From Tenodera sinensis (Eukaryota > Arthropoda > Insecta > Mantodea > Mantidae): a stretch of DNA of 64,000 nt. This document shows, in pieces, positions 21,900 to 34,074 of this stretch (position 1 is the stretch's first letter; each line of letters begins with the position of its first letter). The stretch is taken from positions 48,918,839 to 48,982,838 of the forward strand of contig CM060974.1 in NCBI GenBank assembly GCA_030765045.1. Direction: 5' to 3'. A program made the translations under genes and the position numbers. The notes below the pieces were generated by a model that saw only the letters and a list, made by a program, of their open reading frames with translations, was not told the DNA's origin and did no database searches.

Positions 21900-24800
21900 C
21901 CCATTACCGTGCCGGCTACTGCTTTCGTTAGAGTCCATTACGTCAGCCATTCCAACATATCCCCTCTGGCTGTTCCCAAGATTTTGGTAATTTCTTTAAT
22001 GTTAAAAACCGTACTGCCCTTAATACCGTTACAAACTGCTCAATAATTAGAATACCAATGACAAATCAATAGTCTGATTCTTCTATCCACATAACTTTAC
22101 TCACAATTTGCTTTTGCTTGGGCATAATTTAAAGTTATAGAACACATGCTTTGTTACAAAATGGGAGGACAGTAATTCCTGCTAACAAGTTGTTGCAAAG
22201 AAAGAGGGAAAAAGCAAGATTTGCAAGCTTTAAAGCATATCCATTAAGTGGTACTTGACTTGAAATATTTCATTTTGGAAGTGGGAGTCTGAAACTAAAA
22301 GTAGAGAGAAAAAAGTATAAGAACATGTAGGTAGTTTACAAACTTAACTGAATAAAAACATACCAAGAGCTGTTTTAAAGTTTAATACTAATAGTACCTT
22401 TGATAAATTAAAAGTGAATGCTTGAATTTCAAGGTAGTTAATACAGCGAACAGACGCTAGGATAATGTATATATAAGCAAATTCAAAGCATATAGTATTA
22501 TGTACATGTGGAACACAGTATGTGGTCAAATTTATTAAACACTAATATTAAATACCATCAAAATGGCTTGCACTATGAAAAGTTTAATTCACAGAACATT
22601 GATAATACAGTAATATACAGTTTTCCAGCAGTAAGTTTATATCTGTCCTTTAAGCTTTCCTTGTAACACAAAGGTCTACAAATTTCAATCAAGTACAAAA
22701 GAGTACTTTATAGGTTCTTTACACAAAAAAAAGAAGACAAAAACATTGTGCTATCAGTTCACACAAACATACAGAGCTAGTGAGGAATTGAAGCCGAGTT
22801 GCTTCAAAGGAATATGGATGTCATATGTAACCAGCTTTTTGTATAAAACGGCCTTTCGTTGGTATGTATAGATGTCTTGGCATCTTTTTATCCTACCTAC
22901 TGGCTTAGCATCAGTCGGAAAGCTTGAGAATTCTTATACTTTAATCTCGGTGGAAGTACAGATGTATTATAATTATGAATGAACTAGGATTGTTTTTGAA
23001 AGTATCTCCCACACTTTATTTACATACACTGAGGTAGTCTTCATACAATTCATTTTACAGAAATTCTTACTAAACAACGGCAGAATTTGTCTTGAATGAG
23101 AACGACCAAACACAACTAATGATCATATAGTCTACTTAGCTGTTTAAGCTCATAACAAATAATTGATTGATATCAACTCCATTTGAGAAATAGTTTTATT
23201 CATAAGCATCAAATAAATCACAGTCCTATATACTACATGGGTATGATATTACACACGTAGAAATGAGAGTGAAGTCAGCCCGGCAGTTAGGCCTGATGTT
23301 AAGTAGATGTAATACAGATAAATGTATATTACCAATCATTTAATTTTGCATTTCAAGTCAGTCTAACAGTCCATCAAAGTGAGTTTCGAGATATTTCAGA
23401 TGAGTCCGCGAGTATGCTGGTGTCTCCCTGAGTGAGTCAGGGAATGAGCAATGCAAAAAGCATTGATGAGCAAGTCTGTGACAATGCTTGGCACTGGAGG
23501 CAGGATGGACTCGACTCCCCAAAGAATGAACCATCTGGAAGAAGAGGAGGTAACCATGGCCACACTTCATTGATGTAATTACATCAATGTGAGTGAATGT
23601 CATGGAAAAAAGTGATCTCGCAAAACTGTTAGTGAAAATTGGACTAGGTCACAATAATACTAGGTGCTTCCTGAGAATATGTCTACTCAGATTTAAGCCA
23701 CTTCCTCCTTTATATGAAATGGGCATAGATGCCTTGCATTAGCTTTCCCTTAGCCATATTGGTGAAAAAGTTTCACTCTATTGTCTACATCTAAACCTTT
23801 TAATCGCTTTTTCCCGATCATCTCAAACAGAAAGAAATTCCACTGGGAATTTAGGATTTTTACACAGTAGCATTCTTGCAAAGTGACATTTTAAGCAATG
23901 ATTATTTCTAAAAAGAACAAACTAAGAATTGATTTATAAAACTAGTTGTATAGATTGCTGACACTGAGTTGACAAAAATCGCTTTACCTTAAACTCATCC
24001 AAGAACACTATTCTAAAGCGATGGCAAAATTGCTATTTTCTGAATATACAAGGTGTTAGGGGCATGAGTGCGCAGACTTCAAAGGCAACTTCACGACGTT
24101 AAACTGAAACATAAGTTCCTGTACCATTTTCCTCTACAGTGCATAGTTTCATAAATAAAAATTAAAACTGGTCAAAAGTGTAATTGCGAATATGTCACCA
24201 CTCTGTTATCATTTACTTCTGCAATTAGAACAGTGAGGTAGAGCTACAGAGGATGCGTTATGTCTTTAACATATGTTGCTAAAATGATTCGTTTAACCAC
24301 AAAATGATATGAAAGGACAGGATTTCAGTGTGTCTATTGGAATAAAGTCGTGAGCAAATGCTAGGCAACCACACAACATTAGCACACCCGAAGAGGAGAT
24401 GGTGAGCGAATGTTGACAGCATAACTATCCCCATGCCATCTGTGCACAACAGCAGGTTCTGTCAGTGCTTCAAGTGCATTAAATGCATTCAGAACAATGG
24501 CAGCCTTTACAAATGAAGAGTATTTAGATATGCTTCTTGCTTAGGGCAAAACCAATTGCAACACACATGAAGCGTAACACTTAATGATCTTTGCACATGT
24601 GTCTTTGAAGCTGCCCTAGAGATTGGGCGGAACACAGAAGCTCTAACGAGGGTAGGGCAAAAGATGCGATGCCTGCGTAGATTCTGACGGAGCACATTTT
24701 GAACCTCTACTGTAAAACACATCTTGTTGAGTTTGCAGTTATTGAACATTAATAATTTTCTTCTTCTGCCGCTTCTTCTTCACGTCTTAGGCCATTTAGC

Positions 24801-25400
24801 CTGTTCCGGATCTTAAAGCCGTGTTCTTTATATAGATTTTCCTGTTTAGCAAAAGGTGGCTGTTATTTAATTACACAAATGAGGTATTTCCATACTTATC
24901 ATTTGAAATTCCTATCGTAGCCTCTTACGCAGCTTTTAGTTTAGTTCTTGTGAATACGATTGAATAGCTTAAAAGCAATGCCTCGTTACTGGCATTAGCT
25001 GACAAGAAACACACAGGCACGTGGCGAACTGGATTTCAAGTGCTAGCCTAGTTTAGACCTTCATCCGTTGCAGGTGTGAACCCAAACCTGGTCGCAATCC
25101 GAAACAAACCTTTCGGCCTGTGTTGCCAGACTGTGCACATAATGTATTCAATAATGTTCGATTATCCCCTTTATCTTTCAGAATAGATGGAGTTGTTATT
25201 GGATTCTATTATTCGTCATATTTGGATCTCCCAGCACGCAAAATCTGCGCACTAATACCCCTAACACACTGTATAGATTAGATCTCTCTGAACAAGAACA
25301 AATTTAATAAATAAGTTTGACTTTCATGCACATCATATCAAAGAACAAACATGTGAAATTATGCCCAGATGAGTCCAGAGTAGAGAGCTTGCAGATATCA
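21900..25400. other. 3.5 kb without recognised genes or repeats
   Basis: AT-rich, low-copy-looking sequence. Short open frames (for example 23,358-23,603 and 24,507-24,749, minus) have no motif or splice context that I can support. It could be intron or intergenic DNA downstream of the zinc-finger exon. A CTTCTTCTT-type pyrimidine run followed by CACGTCTTAGGCCATTTAGC near 24,770-24,800 may be a retroelement 3' fragment. Confidence 0.4.
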
Positions 25401-25424
25401 AAAATTCTCTTTCTAGGATAAAGA

Positions 25425-25560
25425 AAAACCAGGAATAAACCTTATATAAGTAATGTACCATCAGTGAGACTCAAACTTCGGACCTCTTGACTGAGAGACC
25501 GACATGCTAACCCTAAGATACTTCCACAGAGAACCACATCTACCGCCTCGGGGTAGAAAT
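25425..25560 (-). mobile_element. SINE S1 family fragment, inverted
   Basis: Reverse complement shows an A-box-like TAGGGTTAGCATGTC, a B-box-like AGTTTGAGTCTC and a downstream GGTTTATTCCTGGTTTTTCT. This parallels the head and body of the SINE at 15,723. It is more diverged, and no poly(A) or TSD was found. Confidence 0.55.
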
Positions 25561-25639
25561 GTTAATGTCTCCTTGACACATCTTCTCAGGCTGCAGAGAA
25601 GACCTAGTTCTAGTAAAGTAATGTTGTTCATCAACACTA

Positions 25640-26306
25640 CTTCTTACACTCATCAACTAAATAATGTCCTTTCAAATGTGACAACCGAGTAAAGCTCTTG
25701 TCACAAGTTTTACACTGGTGTGGTTTTTTACCTTCATGAATCAAATAGTGCATTTTCAAATTAAACGAGTAAAGCTCTTGTCACAAGTTTCACACTGGTG
25801 TGGTTTTTTACCTTCATGACACAAATAGTGTTTGTTCAAACTTGACAACTGAGTAAAGCTCTAGTCACAAGTTTTACACTGGTGTGGTTTTTTACCTTCA
25901 TGAATCAAATTGTGTTTTTAAACTCGACAACTGAGTAAAGCTCTTGTCACAAGTTTTACACTGGTGTGACTTTTTACTTTCATGAATCAAATAGTGTGTT
26001 TTCCAACTTGACAACTGAGTAAAGCTCTCGTCACAACTTTTACACTGGTGTGGTTTTTTACTTTCATGAATCAAATAGAGCTTTTCTCAAACCCTACAAC
26101 AGAGTAAAGCTCTTGTCACAAGTTTTACAACGGTGTGGTTTTTTACCTTCATGAATGAAATAGTGTGTTTTCAAACTTGACAAGTGAGTAAAGCTCTTGT
26201 CACGAGTATTACACTGGAGTGGTTTTTTACCTTCATGAATCAAATAGTGTGTTTTCAAACTTGACAACTGAGTAAAGCTCTGGTCACAAGTTTTACACTG
26301 CTGTGG
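25640..26306 (-). pseudogene. Decayed 3' half of the zinc-finger array
   Basis: Continues the 84-bp finger periodicity of the intact exon for about eight more units on the minus strand. The first break is a single AAA-to-TAA change at 26,304-26,306 in the linker after finger 11. Further units show a lost zinc-binding Cys (CNTRD), short deletions (near 25,765 and 25,915) and more stops. The fingers still closely match the intact ones, so loss is recent. An alternative is that the stop is the real end of the protein and the rest is now 3' UTR. Confidence 0.75.
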
Positions 26307-27477
26307 TTATTTACCTTCATGGATCAAATAGTGTCTTTTCAAACTTGACAAGCGAGTAAAGCTCTTGTCACAAGTATTACACTGGTGTGATTTTTTACCT
26401 TCATGAATCAAATAGTGTTCTTTCAAATGTGACAACATAGTAAAGCTTTTGTCACAACTTTTACACTGGTGTGGTTTTATACCTTCATGAATCAAATAGT
26501 GTCTTTTCAAATGTGACAAGAGGGTAAAGCTCGTGTCACAAGTTTTACACTGGTGTGGTTTTTTACCTTCATGAATCAAATAGTGTCTTTTCAAATGTGA
26601 CAACTGAGTAAAGCTCTTGTCACAAGTTTTACACTGGTGTGGTTTTTTACCTTCATGAATCAAATAGTGTGTTTTCAAATGTGACAAGCGAGTAAAGCTC
26701 TTGTCACAACTTTTACACTGGTGTGGTTTTTTACCTTCATGAATCAAATAGTGTCTTTTCAAATCTGACAATTGAGTAAAGCTCGTGTCACAAGTTTTAC
26801 ACTGGTGTGGTTTTTTACCTTCATGAAACAAATAGTGTCTTTTCAAAAGTGACAATTGAGTAAAGCTCTTGTCACAAGTTTTACACTGGTGTGGTTTTTC
26901 ACCTTCATGACACAAATAGTGTTTGTTTAAACTTGACAACTGAGTAAAGCTCTTGTCACAAGTTTTACACTGGTGTGGTTTTATACCTTCATGAATCAAA
27001 TAGTGTCTTTTCAAATCTGACAATTGAGTAAAGCTCGTGTCACAAGTTTTACACTGGTGTGGTTGTTTACGTTCATGAATCAAATAGTGTGCTTTCAAAT
27101 GTGACAATTGAGTAAACCTCTTGTCACAAGTTTTACACTGGTGTGGTTTTTTACCTTCATGAATCAAATAGTGTCTTTTCAAATCTGACAATTGAGTAAA
27201 GCTCTTGTCACAAGTTTTACACTGGTGTGGTTTTTTATCTTCATGAATCAAATAGTGTAAATGCTTCGTGTACATTTCCTCTCCCTCACTACATTTAACA
27301 GACTCTTCTGCGAAAACATGTTCTTCTACACTTGGCATTCCTGCGACATTACTCTTCTGATGTACATATTCAGGATTATCGTTTCCCAGATAGATGCTTG
27401 TGTCTCTTCCTGATACTTGAGCAGCAATCAATGGTGATCTATCAGTGACAACACTGGAAACTCCTCCTGTACATAAT
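26307..27477 (-). CDS. C2H2 zinc-finger protein, terminal exon with 11 fingers
   Basis: Minus strand. Likely nuclear DNA-binding protein. A splice acceptor (CATTTCAG) ends at 27,478; coding starts there in phase 2 with a short acidic/linker segment (VSSVVTDRSPLIAAQ ... SVEEHVFAEESVK). There is no ATG at the start, so upstream exons must supply it. Eleven 28-residue fingers of the form HQCKTCDKSFTQLSxLKRHY follow, joined by LIHEGKKP linkers in place of the usual TGEKP. Fingers are almost identical except at helix positions -1, 3 and 6, the base-contacting positions. The exon ends at TAA 26,307. No KRAB, ZAD or BTB domain is in this exon. The acidic leader exons at 39,035 and 46,599, same strand and upstream, are candidates for its 5' exons, but their phase 0 donors do not fit directly. 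Confidence 0.8.
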
Positions 27478-27480
27478 CTG

Positions 27481-28464
27481 AAATGTTGGAGGATTTGGCA
27501 TTGTTACCCAAGTACAATAATTAGAGGACTAAATTGAAAACACAATCCCTGTTTGCTAACAAAAGGTACAGGGTCAACAATAAATGACAAGTATATCTGT
27601 AAATTCTTATGCAAAGCAAGAATGTTGTTCATTACTACTTATATTACTTTATTAATTCACATATCATTAAATAAATTAAAAAAAAAAGCATTGGTGGTAA
27701 CAACAGACTGATGTATGTGGCCACACAAGCAATATTCACTTAAAAGACGTGAAGCAATACTCCGAGCTGCTCTCTCAGACGTGGGGTAAGTCGACAACGT
27801 TGAGTGGAGGTTGGTCAGGGAATTGAACTTGTTTGTGAGTGTAATCAGGTCGGGCACTTTTCCTTTCGTTGGGAGCTAACGCTTGTGATTGTCCCACACT
27901 GCACAGAAAACACGGAAGGACAAGGCGGGGTACCACTTTGTTTTTAAGATGCACCCGTACGCTGTCTGTTTATGTACTGAGCTAGGGAAAGTGACACCCA
28001 TACAATCCGCAGTGTCAGAGACAAACACGTAAGATACAAAATGTGTTCCAAATACCGAGATCTACCACTGGTTTAAATTAATGTGCTGACTTCCCTTCTA
28101 GCCGCTATATAAGGAGGCCTGAGAAAAAAAAGTAAAACAATAAGAGTTTGACAGAACTGAGGACAGGCGTCGGTATCACTGCAAGTGTGTCATCATGAAA
28201 GTTACGACGATGCGTCTAAAAGGGACCGAAGGTCACAAGTTAATGTAACATCGTTATTAGGTTATGAGAGACAGAGGAAGTGAAGAAAGACAATGAAAGG
28301 ACAGATTAAGGTTTTGTGAAGTAGGGCTGTGAGTTGAAATAGCTTGAAACACTGTAGACTGTGCTAACAATGAGAAGAAAACTGTATTTGAGGTACAATT
28401 TCAGGAAGGAGACAGCAAAGTGACACAAAAGTATCCAGTAGTTTTGTCCCATTATGTTAAAGTA
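27481..28464. other. Upstream of the finger exon; no further exon recognised
   Basis: Probably intron if the acceptor at 27,478 is used. The 66-codon open frame at 27,657-27,857 (minus) has no recognisable domain or flanking splice sites that I trust. Confidence 0.35.
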
Positions 28465-31400
28465 CCGGGGCGACCGAGATACGCTTGGCGTTTTTCGCCT
28501 CTGTTTTTGTGATATCCTTTTTTTGTGGGAGAAGATACTTAGTTAGATAAACTGAAAGTCAAAACGTTAACTAAATAACAATTTTAGTCGCAATTGTGAA
28601 GTCATTTCCGAGATACAAATATTTCATAAACACCATTTCAGCTGTAAAACTTCTACTGCTGAACGCAGGCCTCCCCCATAGATATCCACCCAGTTTTACG
28701 TTTTCGTTGAGCATTTGTTCCATTATGGAGTTTAGTTCTTTGCTGCTGCGATTAACTCCAGGGCGTTAACACATTCGCCAAGGTCCTTTATCTTTCCGTC
28801 CAGTTCTTCCATGGCTTCCTTTACTCTGGCCGGTCGCTCATTAGTATTCTCCAATAAATGTGCCTTCATATTACACATTCCCATCTTCTTCTTTTCTGTT
28901 TCGTAGTTTACATTTTCAGTTTGCCTTCCATTTTTGTTTTCATTTTGTCCATCTTTGTTCCTATATTTTCTATTCCGTAGTTTACATTTTTCCAATTTGG
29001 TTTTCATATTTGTTTCCTCTGTCGCATTCCGGAATTCATTTCATTTCCCATTATGTCCATCTTGGCTAACATTTATTTCATCAACTGTTCCATATCGTGC
29101 TTTTCGGCACACTCCTGACATTAATTGTGATTACTTTTCTTTTTAAAAATATTTCTTTACTTTTTATTAAAACATTGGAGCAACACTAAGCAAAAGCAGT
29201 GTTGAACAATAACAAATACTACAGGAAGAAAAGCTGGATTATAAAGCCATGTGAATTTACTACACATTTCTGTTTCAATCATATAGAAAATTGTATGAAT
29301 TGTTCGTAATTGTTCGCTGAAATGGGAGTAGTGAAAGAAATATGATTGTGTTTAGTAAAACAAAAATTAGTAGAAAAACCGTGTGAATGTTATTCGTTAC
29401 ACTTATATTTCAAGTGCATGGAAAAATGTATGTTTGTAGAAGAGGGAGTAGTATGTTAGGTAAAAGAAAAAGGAGTAGAGAAAACCATGTGAACGTAATA
29501 CGTTGGGTGGGAAAATGGATTGCATAAAAACCTCCGCCATGAAAACAATTAGATATACCAGTTTTCATGGCTATCGGTCAACCTGTTTTGGAATTTATCT
29601 ACTCTTTAACATACATACAATATGTATAGGCTTTGGTATGTATGAAGTTGATATAAGATAGGGAATAACATGTGAATTGCTACGTAAAACAATAGTGAGT
29701 AGAGAAAATAGTACGAATATAATACGTTGTGTTTCTTTTTCGAACATATTAAATTGTATGAATTATACGTTGAAGGGCGAGTAGCGAAAGAAGACTGATG
29801 GTGCCTCGTAAAGGAAGAATTAGTCGAGGAAGTCGTGTGAATGTAATACATTGCATTTATATTTCAATCATTGAATATTATATGATTTGTATGTTGAAGG
29901 GCAAACAGAGGGTAAATGAATGTGCTACGTAAAAGAAATGCGAGCGGAAAACCATTTGAAAGTAATATATTGTGTAGTAAAGTTGTTACGATAAAAAATT
30001 TCCCCTTGAAAAAATACATATACGTGCCGAATTATGTGGTGATCGGTTAAGCGGTTTTCGAGCTTAACAGTTAGATAGATACAAACGTCCAAGTTATATA
30101 GATATGAATTGTTTGTAGAAGAGTGAGTAGAGAAACAAATGTGAATGTGTTACTTAAAAGTGAGCATAGTAAACAGTGTGAATGTAATACGCAGCATTTC
30201 TATTACAAACATACACAAAATTGTATGACTTATTTCTAGAAGAGTGTGTAGAGAAACAAATGTGTTTCCCAAAAGCAAGTAGAGAAAACAGTGTGCATGT
30301 AATACGTAACATTTCTATTTCAAACATGCACGAAATTATATGACTTATTTGTAGAAGAGTGAGTAGAGAGAGATATGAATGTGTTACCTAAAAGTGAGTA
30401 GAGAAAACAGTATGAATATAATATGTGGCATTTCTATTTCAAACATACAGAAAATTGCATGACTTATTTGTAGAAGAGTGAGTAGAGAAAGAGATATAAA
30501 TGTGTTATATAAAAGTGAGAGGAAAAAACAGTGTTAAAGTAATAGCATTTCTATTTCATACAGAACATGGTATGACTTATTTTAAAAGTGGGGATAAAGG
30601 TGTTTTTTGGGGCAAAATTACGTTTTGCATGGAAAATTGTTTATAGAAGAGTGAGCAATGTGAATGTGTTACCTAAAAGTAAGTAGAGATAACACCTTGA
30701 ATGTAATATGCAGCATCTCTATTTCAAGCACAGACACTTGTATGCTTATTCAAGATGCTCTCGGGCTTCGAGCCAGGTGTGGTGATGAAAAGACATCAAA
30801 TCATATTTTACTTGTATGCTTATTTGTAGAAGAGTGAGTAGAGAATGAGATATGAATGTGTTACCTAAAAGTGAGAGGCAAAAACAGTGTGAATGTAATA
30901 GCATTTATATTTCAAACATATAGAACATGGTATGACTTACTCTAAATGTGCGGATAAAATGTTTTTTGATGCAAAACCGTGTTTTTTTATGGAAAATTTT
31001 TTATAGAAGAGTGAGTAGAGAAAGAGATGTCAATGTGTTACCTAAAAGTGAGTAGAGAAAATGCTGTGAATGTAATATGCATGTATACAAAATTTTAATC
31101 AAATGTTTAGAGCTATTTGTGAAATACCTTGAGTGTATACACGAATTGCACCGTATAGACGGGAATAAAAAATGTCATTTTTTATGTAAAATCCCGTTTT
31201 TTCGGGAATTACATCTATATAGCTGAACTTAAAAAGCAAAACTCTATCTTAAATTAAGGAAAAATTGAAGCTATTAACAGTGAAGCAACAAAAAGAGAAA
31301 AAGAATATCAACATTACTAAGATAAGTGAAGTTTTTAGTTTCTAATTTGTTGTTACTTTAAAACCCTGTCTGATTACAAAATTTGATCAAAATCGTTAGA

Positions 31401-31475
31401 GCCATTTCCAAGTTACGCGGAATAAATATGTGTATATGTATGCACAAGAATTGCTCGTTTAAATATATAAGATAA
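28465..31475 (-). mobile_element. Helitron-like element, inverted and longer copy
   Basis: Reverse complement repeats the 297-2,371 element in order: the AAACGAGCAATTCTTG end at about 31,445-31,462, GGCTCTAACGATTTTGATCA, many TTTGAAATAGAAATGC modules, the coiled-coil frame (28,732-29,007) and a CCCCGGTACT-type end near 28,465. The terminal hairpin is degenerate (GCCAAGCGTATCTCGGTC). It is longer because the short internal modules are repeated more often. It is more diverged from copies A and B than they are from each other. Confidence 0.6.
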
Positions 31476-31484
31476 GATAGGAGC

Positions 31485-32030
31485 AAGGATACATATGCTT
31501 TTCATGGATTTCTAGTAAAGTTTTTACTGTATAAAAGGGAAGCATTACTGTTGAAATTATATGGTGAAACAGTAGGCATGAGAGTGGTTTAAGAAACTTA
31601 TGGAGTAAAATTTTGTTACATATGAACAGAAAAGCAGGGGTATAAGCTGAGTATAACTTACTTGAATATATTTACAGGTGACTTTTAGAAAATGGCAAAG
31701 AAACTACTGTGCATTGCTCCAATATAAGGGACAAAGAAATATCTGGTTGACTACATGCAGATGATCTATAGATGGGGTAAAAACTGTAATAGGTCTATAA
31801 AGTCATCAACATAAATTTTGCACAGCATGAGAAATACAAATAAATATCGAGAAATAACACATGCTATTATTCAAAGAAGAAAACAAATGTACGAAATATG
31901 AGCAATGACATTTAAATGATAAGAGATTAGAGATAGTGCGAGAGTTTGAATACTAAGGAATACAGTTGAGCAGCATTGGTTTGTGGAAAGCAATCAGTAA
32001 ATAAGTACTATCGAAGGGGATCATGGGAGT
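31485..32030 (+). pseudogene. Very decayed RT-like relic
   Basis: Scattered short matches to a retroelement RT in several frames: YLVDYMQMIYRW (a corrupted YADD neighbourhood), REITHAIIQRRK, and AGV-LSITYLNIFTGD. No long frame remains. The assignment rests on the order and spacing of these pieces. Confidence 0.4.
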
Positions 32031-32740
32031 CGACAGACTTTTTTCAGCAGGGGGGCCGCATTTTGGAAGATTGCAATCAAACACATAAATTCATTATTCT
32101 GTTGTCAACAACTATAAAAGATATGAATTATAGTATTTACTGCGGATAGGTTTATTAATTTGTGCTGAATAAAAACGGTTATTTACACAAAAATTAAAAC
32201 AATAGTCTAATAGTAACTGACTGCACAATAAATTCATTAATTTCCAAGGAAGAGCTGTAGTCCCCCAAGCCAGCCCCCGTGCCCCCTTCACTACGCCCAT
32301 AATGAGGATAGTAGTTATGTTGGGTTAAGGGTATATAAGTACAGAGTACCAGAATTTACAATAAACTGACTAAAGAAAGTATGACAATTTGGGAGATAAC
32401 AGAAGCAAGCAGAAAAATAAAGAGAGATTATAGATTGTTTTGTGAGTTATGATGGCCCAAAAGCATGTGGACTGTGTTAATGATGAGAAGAAAACTGTAC
32501 TCGGTAAAATTTTAGAACATAATAAAGCAACACAAAGGTGATATTTGTTCTTTGTCGCAATATATTTTATTTCTCCTGAAAATATTTGAAACACAATTAT
32601 TTTATTCAAACTCATCAGTCATACCTGAGAAAACGGAAGCACATACAAATATTTTTTTCACATAAATTACAGTTTTGGCGGGAGGAAGGGTGGAATTTCT
32701 TGGATTTATTTTATATCACGTCTTTGGAATGTGCTGAAGT
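32031..32740. other. Mixed AT-rich sequence, nothing firm
   Basis: A short G/C-rich stretch (32,245-32,295) on the reverse strand reads GGGGGCACGGGGGC, like the edge of a small DNA transposon, but no inverted termini with a TSD were found. Confidence 0.3.
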
Positions 32741-32744
32741 TAAA

Positions 32745-32830
32745 TAAAGTGAGTGAGTGAGTGAGTGGAGCTTAAGGGCCCAAGTTAAATGCCAGGAGTA
32801 CTATTTGAAAGAGATTGAATTTTTCACTTA
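32745..32830 (-). mobile_element. LINE 3' end fragment with (CACT)n tail
   Basis: Reverse strand gives FNLGPLSST-HSLTH followed by (CACT)n. The fragment at 50,655-51,335 has the same ending (WGPNDLAVNGPLNPTHSL and a CACT tail). It is a short 5'-truncated copy of that Jockey-like family. Confidence 0.5.
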
Positions 32831-32839
32831 TGCTGACGG

Positions 32840-34068
32840 AATAGCGCGGACCCGGGGAGGGAGCACCTAGTGGCCGAGGCGACAGTTGCGCCCGTTTCAG
32901 ATAACGAAAGTGTACGTCTCGGGGAAGACAAAGGGGCAGTTCAGGGACGTCGTCGAGGATCCCCTGGAGGAGTGTGTCGGGTACGTAACCAACCAGGATA
33001 TGACGTGGAGGACGATCAGCAGGGAAGCGCACAAGCAAACGAGCAACACGCGAGAACCCACTTGGCGTGGGACATGGGGGGACCGTCGGAGCCATCCAAT
33101 CACCTGACGCATAGTGCCGTGAACGGAAGAATGGCGGACATCATTGTGGACGGCAGGATACAGGAGAGGCCGTGCCGAGCACGAGTGAACACGAGTGCAG
33201 CGGTGGACGTGACTCGGGCGGATGTGGCGGGGGTTGTTGGCGGACCCATTGGAAGCAAGGTGGCTGCGAAGGTGCGCCAGAGAGGTCGGCGGACATGGTA
33301 CTCAGTGAACCGTTTCCAAGTGCGCAGGATGGCCCGTCAACACACCAGGAAGAAGGGCAACTGGACGAGGGACCGTCAAGACCGGCGGTACTGTTGCAGA
33401 ATTTCGAAGCAGGATGGCATACATCGTCCTACCCGGACCAAGGGACACTATCCAACAGCGATACCTAGGATCGTGCCTCCTGGAGAAGAGGTTCGTTGGG
33501 TTAGTCCACCGGTGCGAAAGGGAGATGCCGCAGTGATAGTGCTGGTCGGGACAACCAGCTCTGAGGAGGGAGCAGTGTCACTGCGCCCGCCGCATCTGAT
33601 TGCCTACACTGAGGAGGGGGGACCCAGCCAGTCGCCTGCCTGGCCTAACGACCTGCCGCCGACAACAATAGGAGCGCACGAGACAATAGCTATTACATGG
33701 CGGTGCGGTTTCTGGACCGTTCCGCCACAGGCCGCCGACAACAATTGGAGCGTACGAGACAATAGCTATTACATGGCGGTGCGGTTTCTGGACCGTTCCG
33801 CCACAGGCACTCCCGAACATTCTACCTCCACAACTTTCCCTCTGTCTAAGGACCTATATAAGGCGCTGCCAAGCACCGGGCAGCAGGAAAAAAAGACGTA
33901 TATGAAGCGTTGAGGAGTCGTGCCGACTAGCAGTTCACTCTGACAGTTCTTATTTGTGATTCAGCAGCTGTTCTGTTGCTCTGAGCTTGTACAAAAGTAA
34001 TCTAAGTGTAACGTTAGCACTACGCTGACTAAAAGGCAATAAAGGGTGAATAGCAGTAACTGGTGTTT
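32840..34068 (+). mobile_element. GC-rich LTR-retrotransposon-like 3' end
   Basis: About 1.2 kb of GC-rich sequence in an AT-rich neighbourhood. It holds a 347-codon open frame (32,870-33,913) with no recognised domain. Because two other frames are also open for 70-100 codons, the openness may be a composition effect. Near the end are a purine run GAGGAGGGGGGAC (about 33,612), a TATATAAG (about 33,853) and an AATAAA (about 34,037), like PPT, U3 promoter and R/U5 of an LTR. It is followed at once by copy B. A 77-bp unit is duplicated in tandem inside (33,658-33,810). Confidence 0.4.
33658..33810. repeat. 77-bp tandem duplication with inverted arms
   Basis: The block GCCGACAACAATAGGAGC ... CCGTTCCGCCACAG occurs twice with few mismatches. 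Each unit contains TGGCGGTGCGG and a facing CCGTTCCGCCA, which can pair. Confidence 0.85.
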
Positions 34069-34074
34069 TCTCCA

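Noticed and set aside
26307..27240. CRISPR-like array because of regular 84-bp spacing
   Set aside because: The period is that of a 28-residue C2H2 finger and the repeats encode conserved Cys/His; the window is eukaryotic.
32870..33913. 347-codon frame as a host gene
   Set aside because: No recognised domain, other frames are also open in this GC-rich stretch, and LTR-like signals follow. Kept only as part of a putative retroelement.
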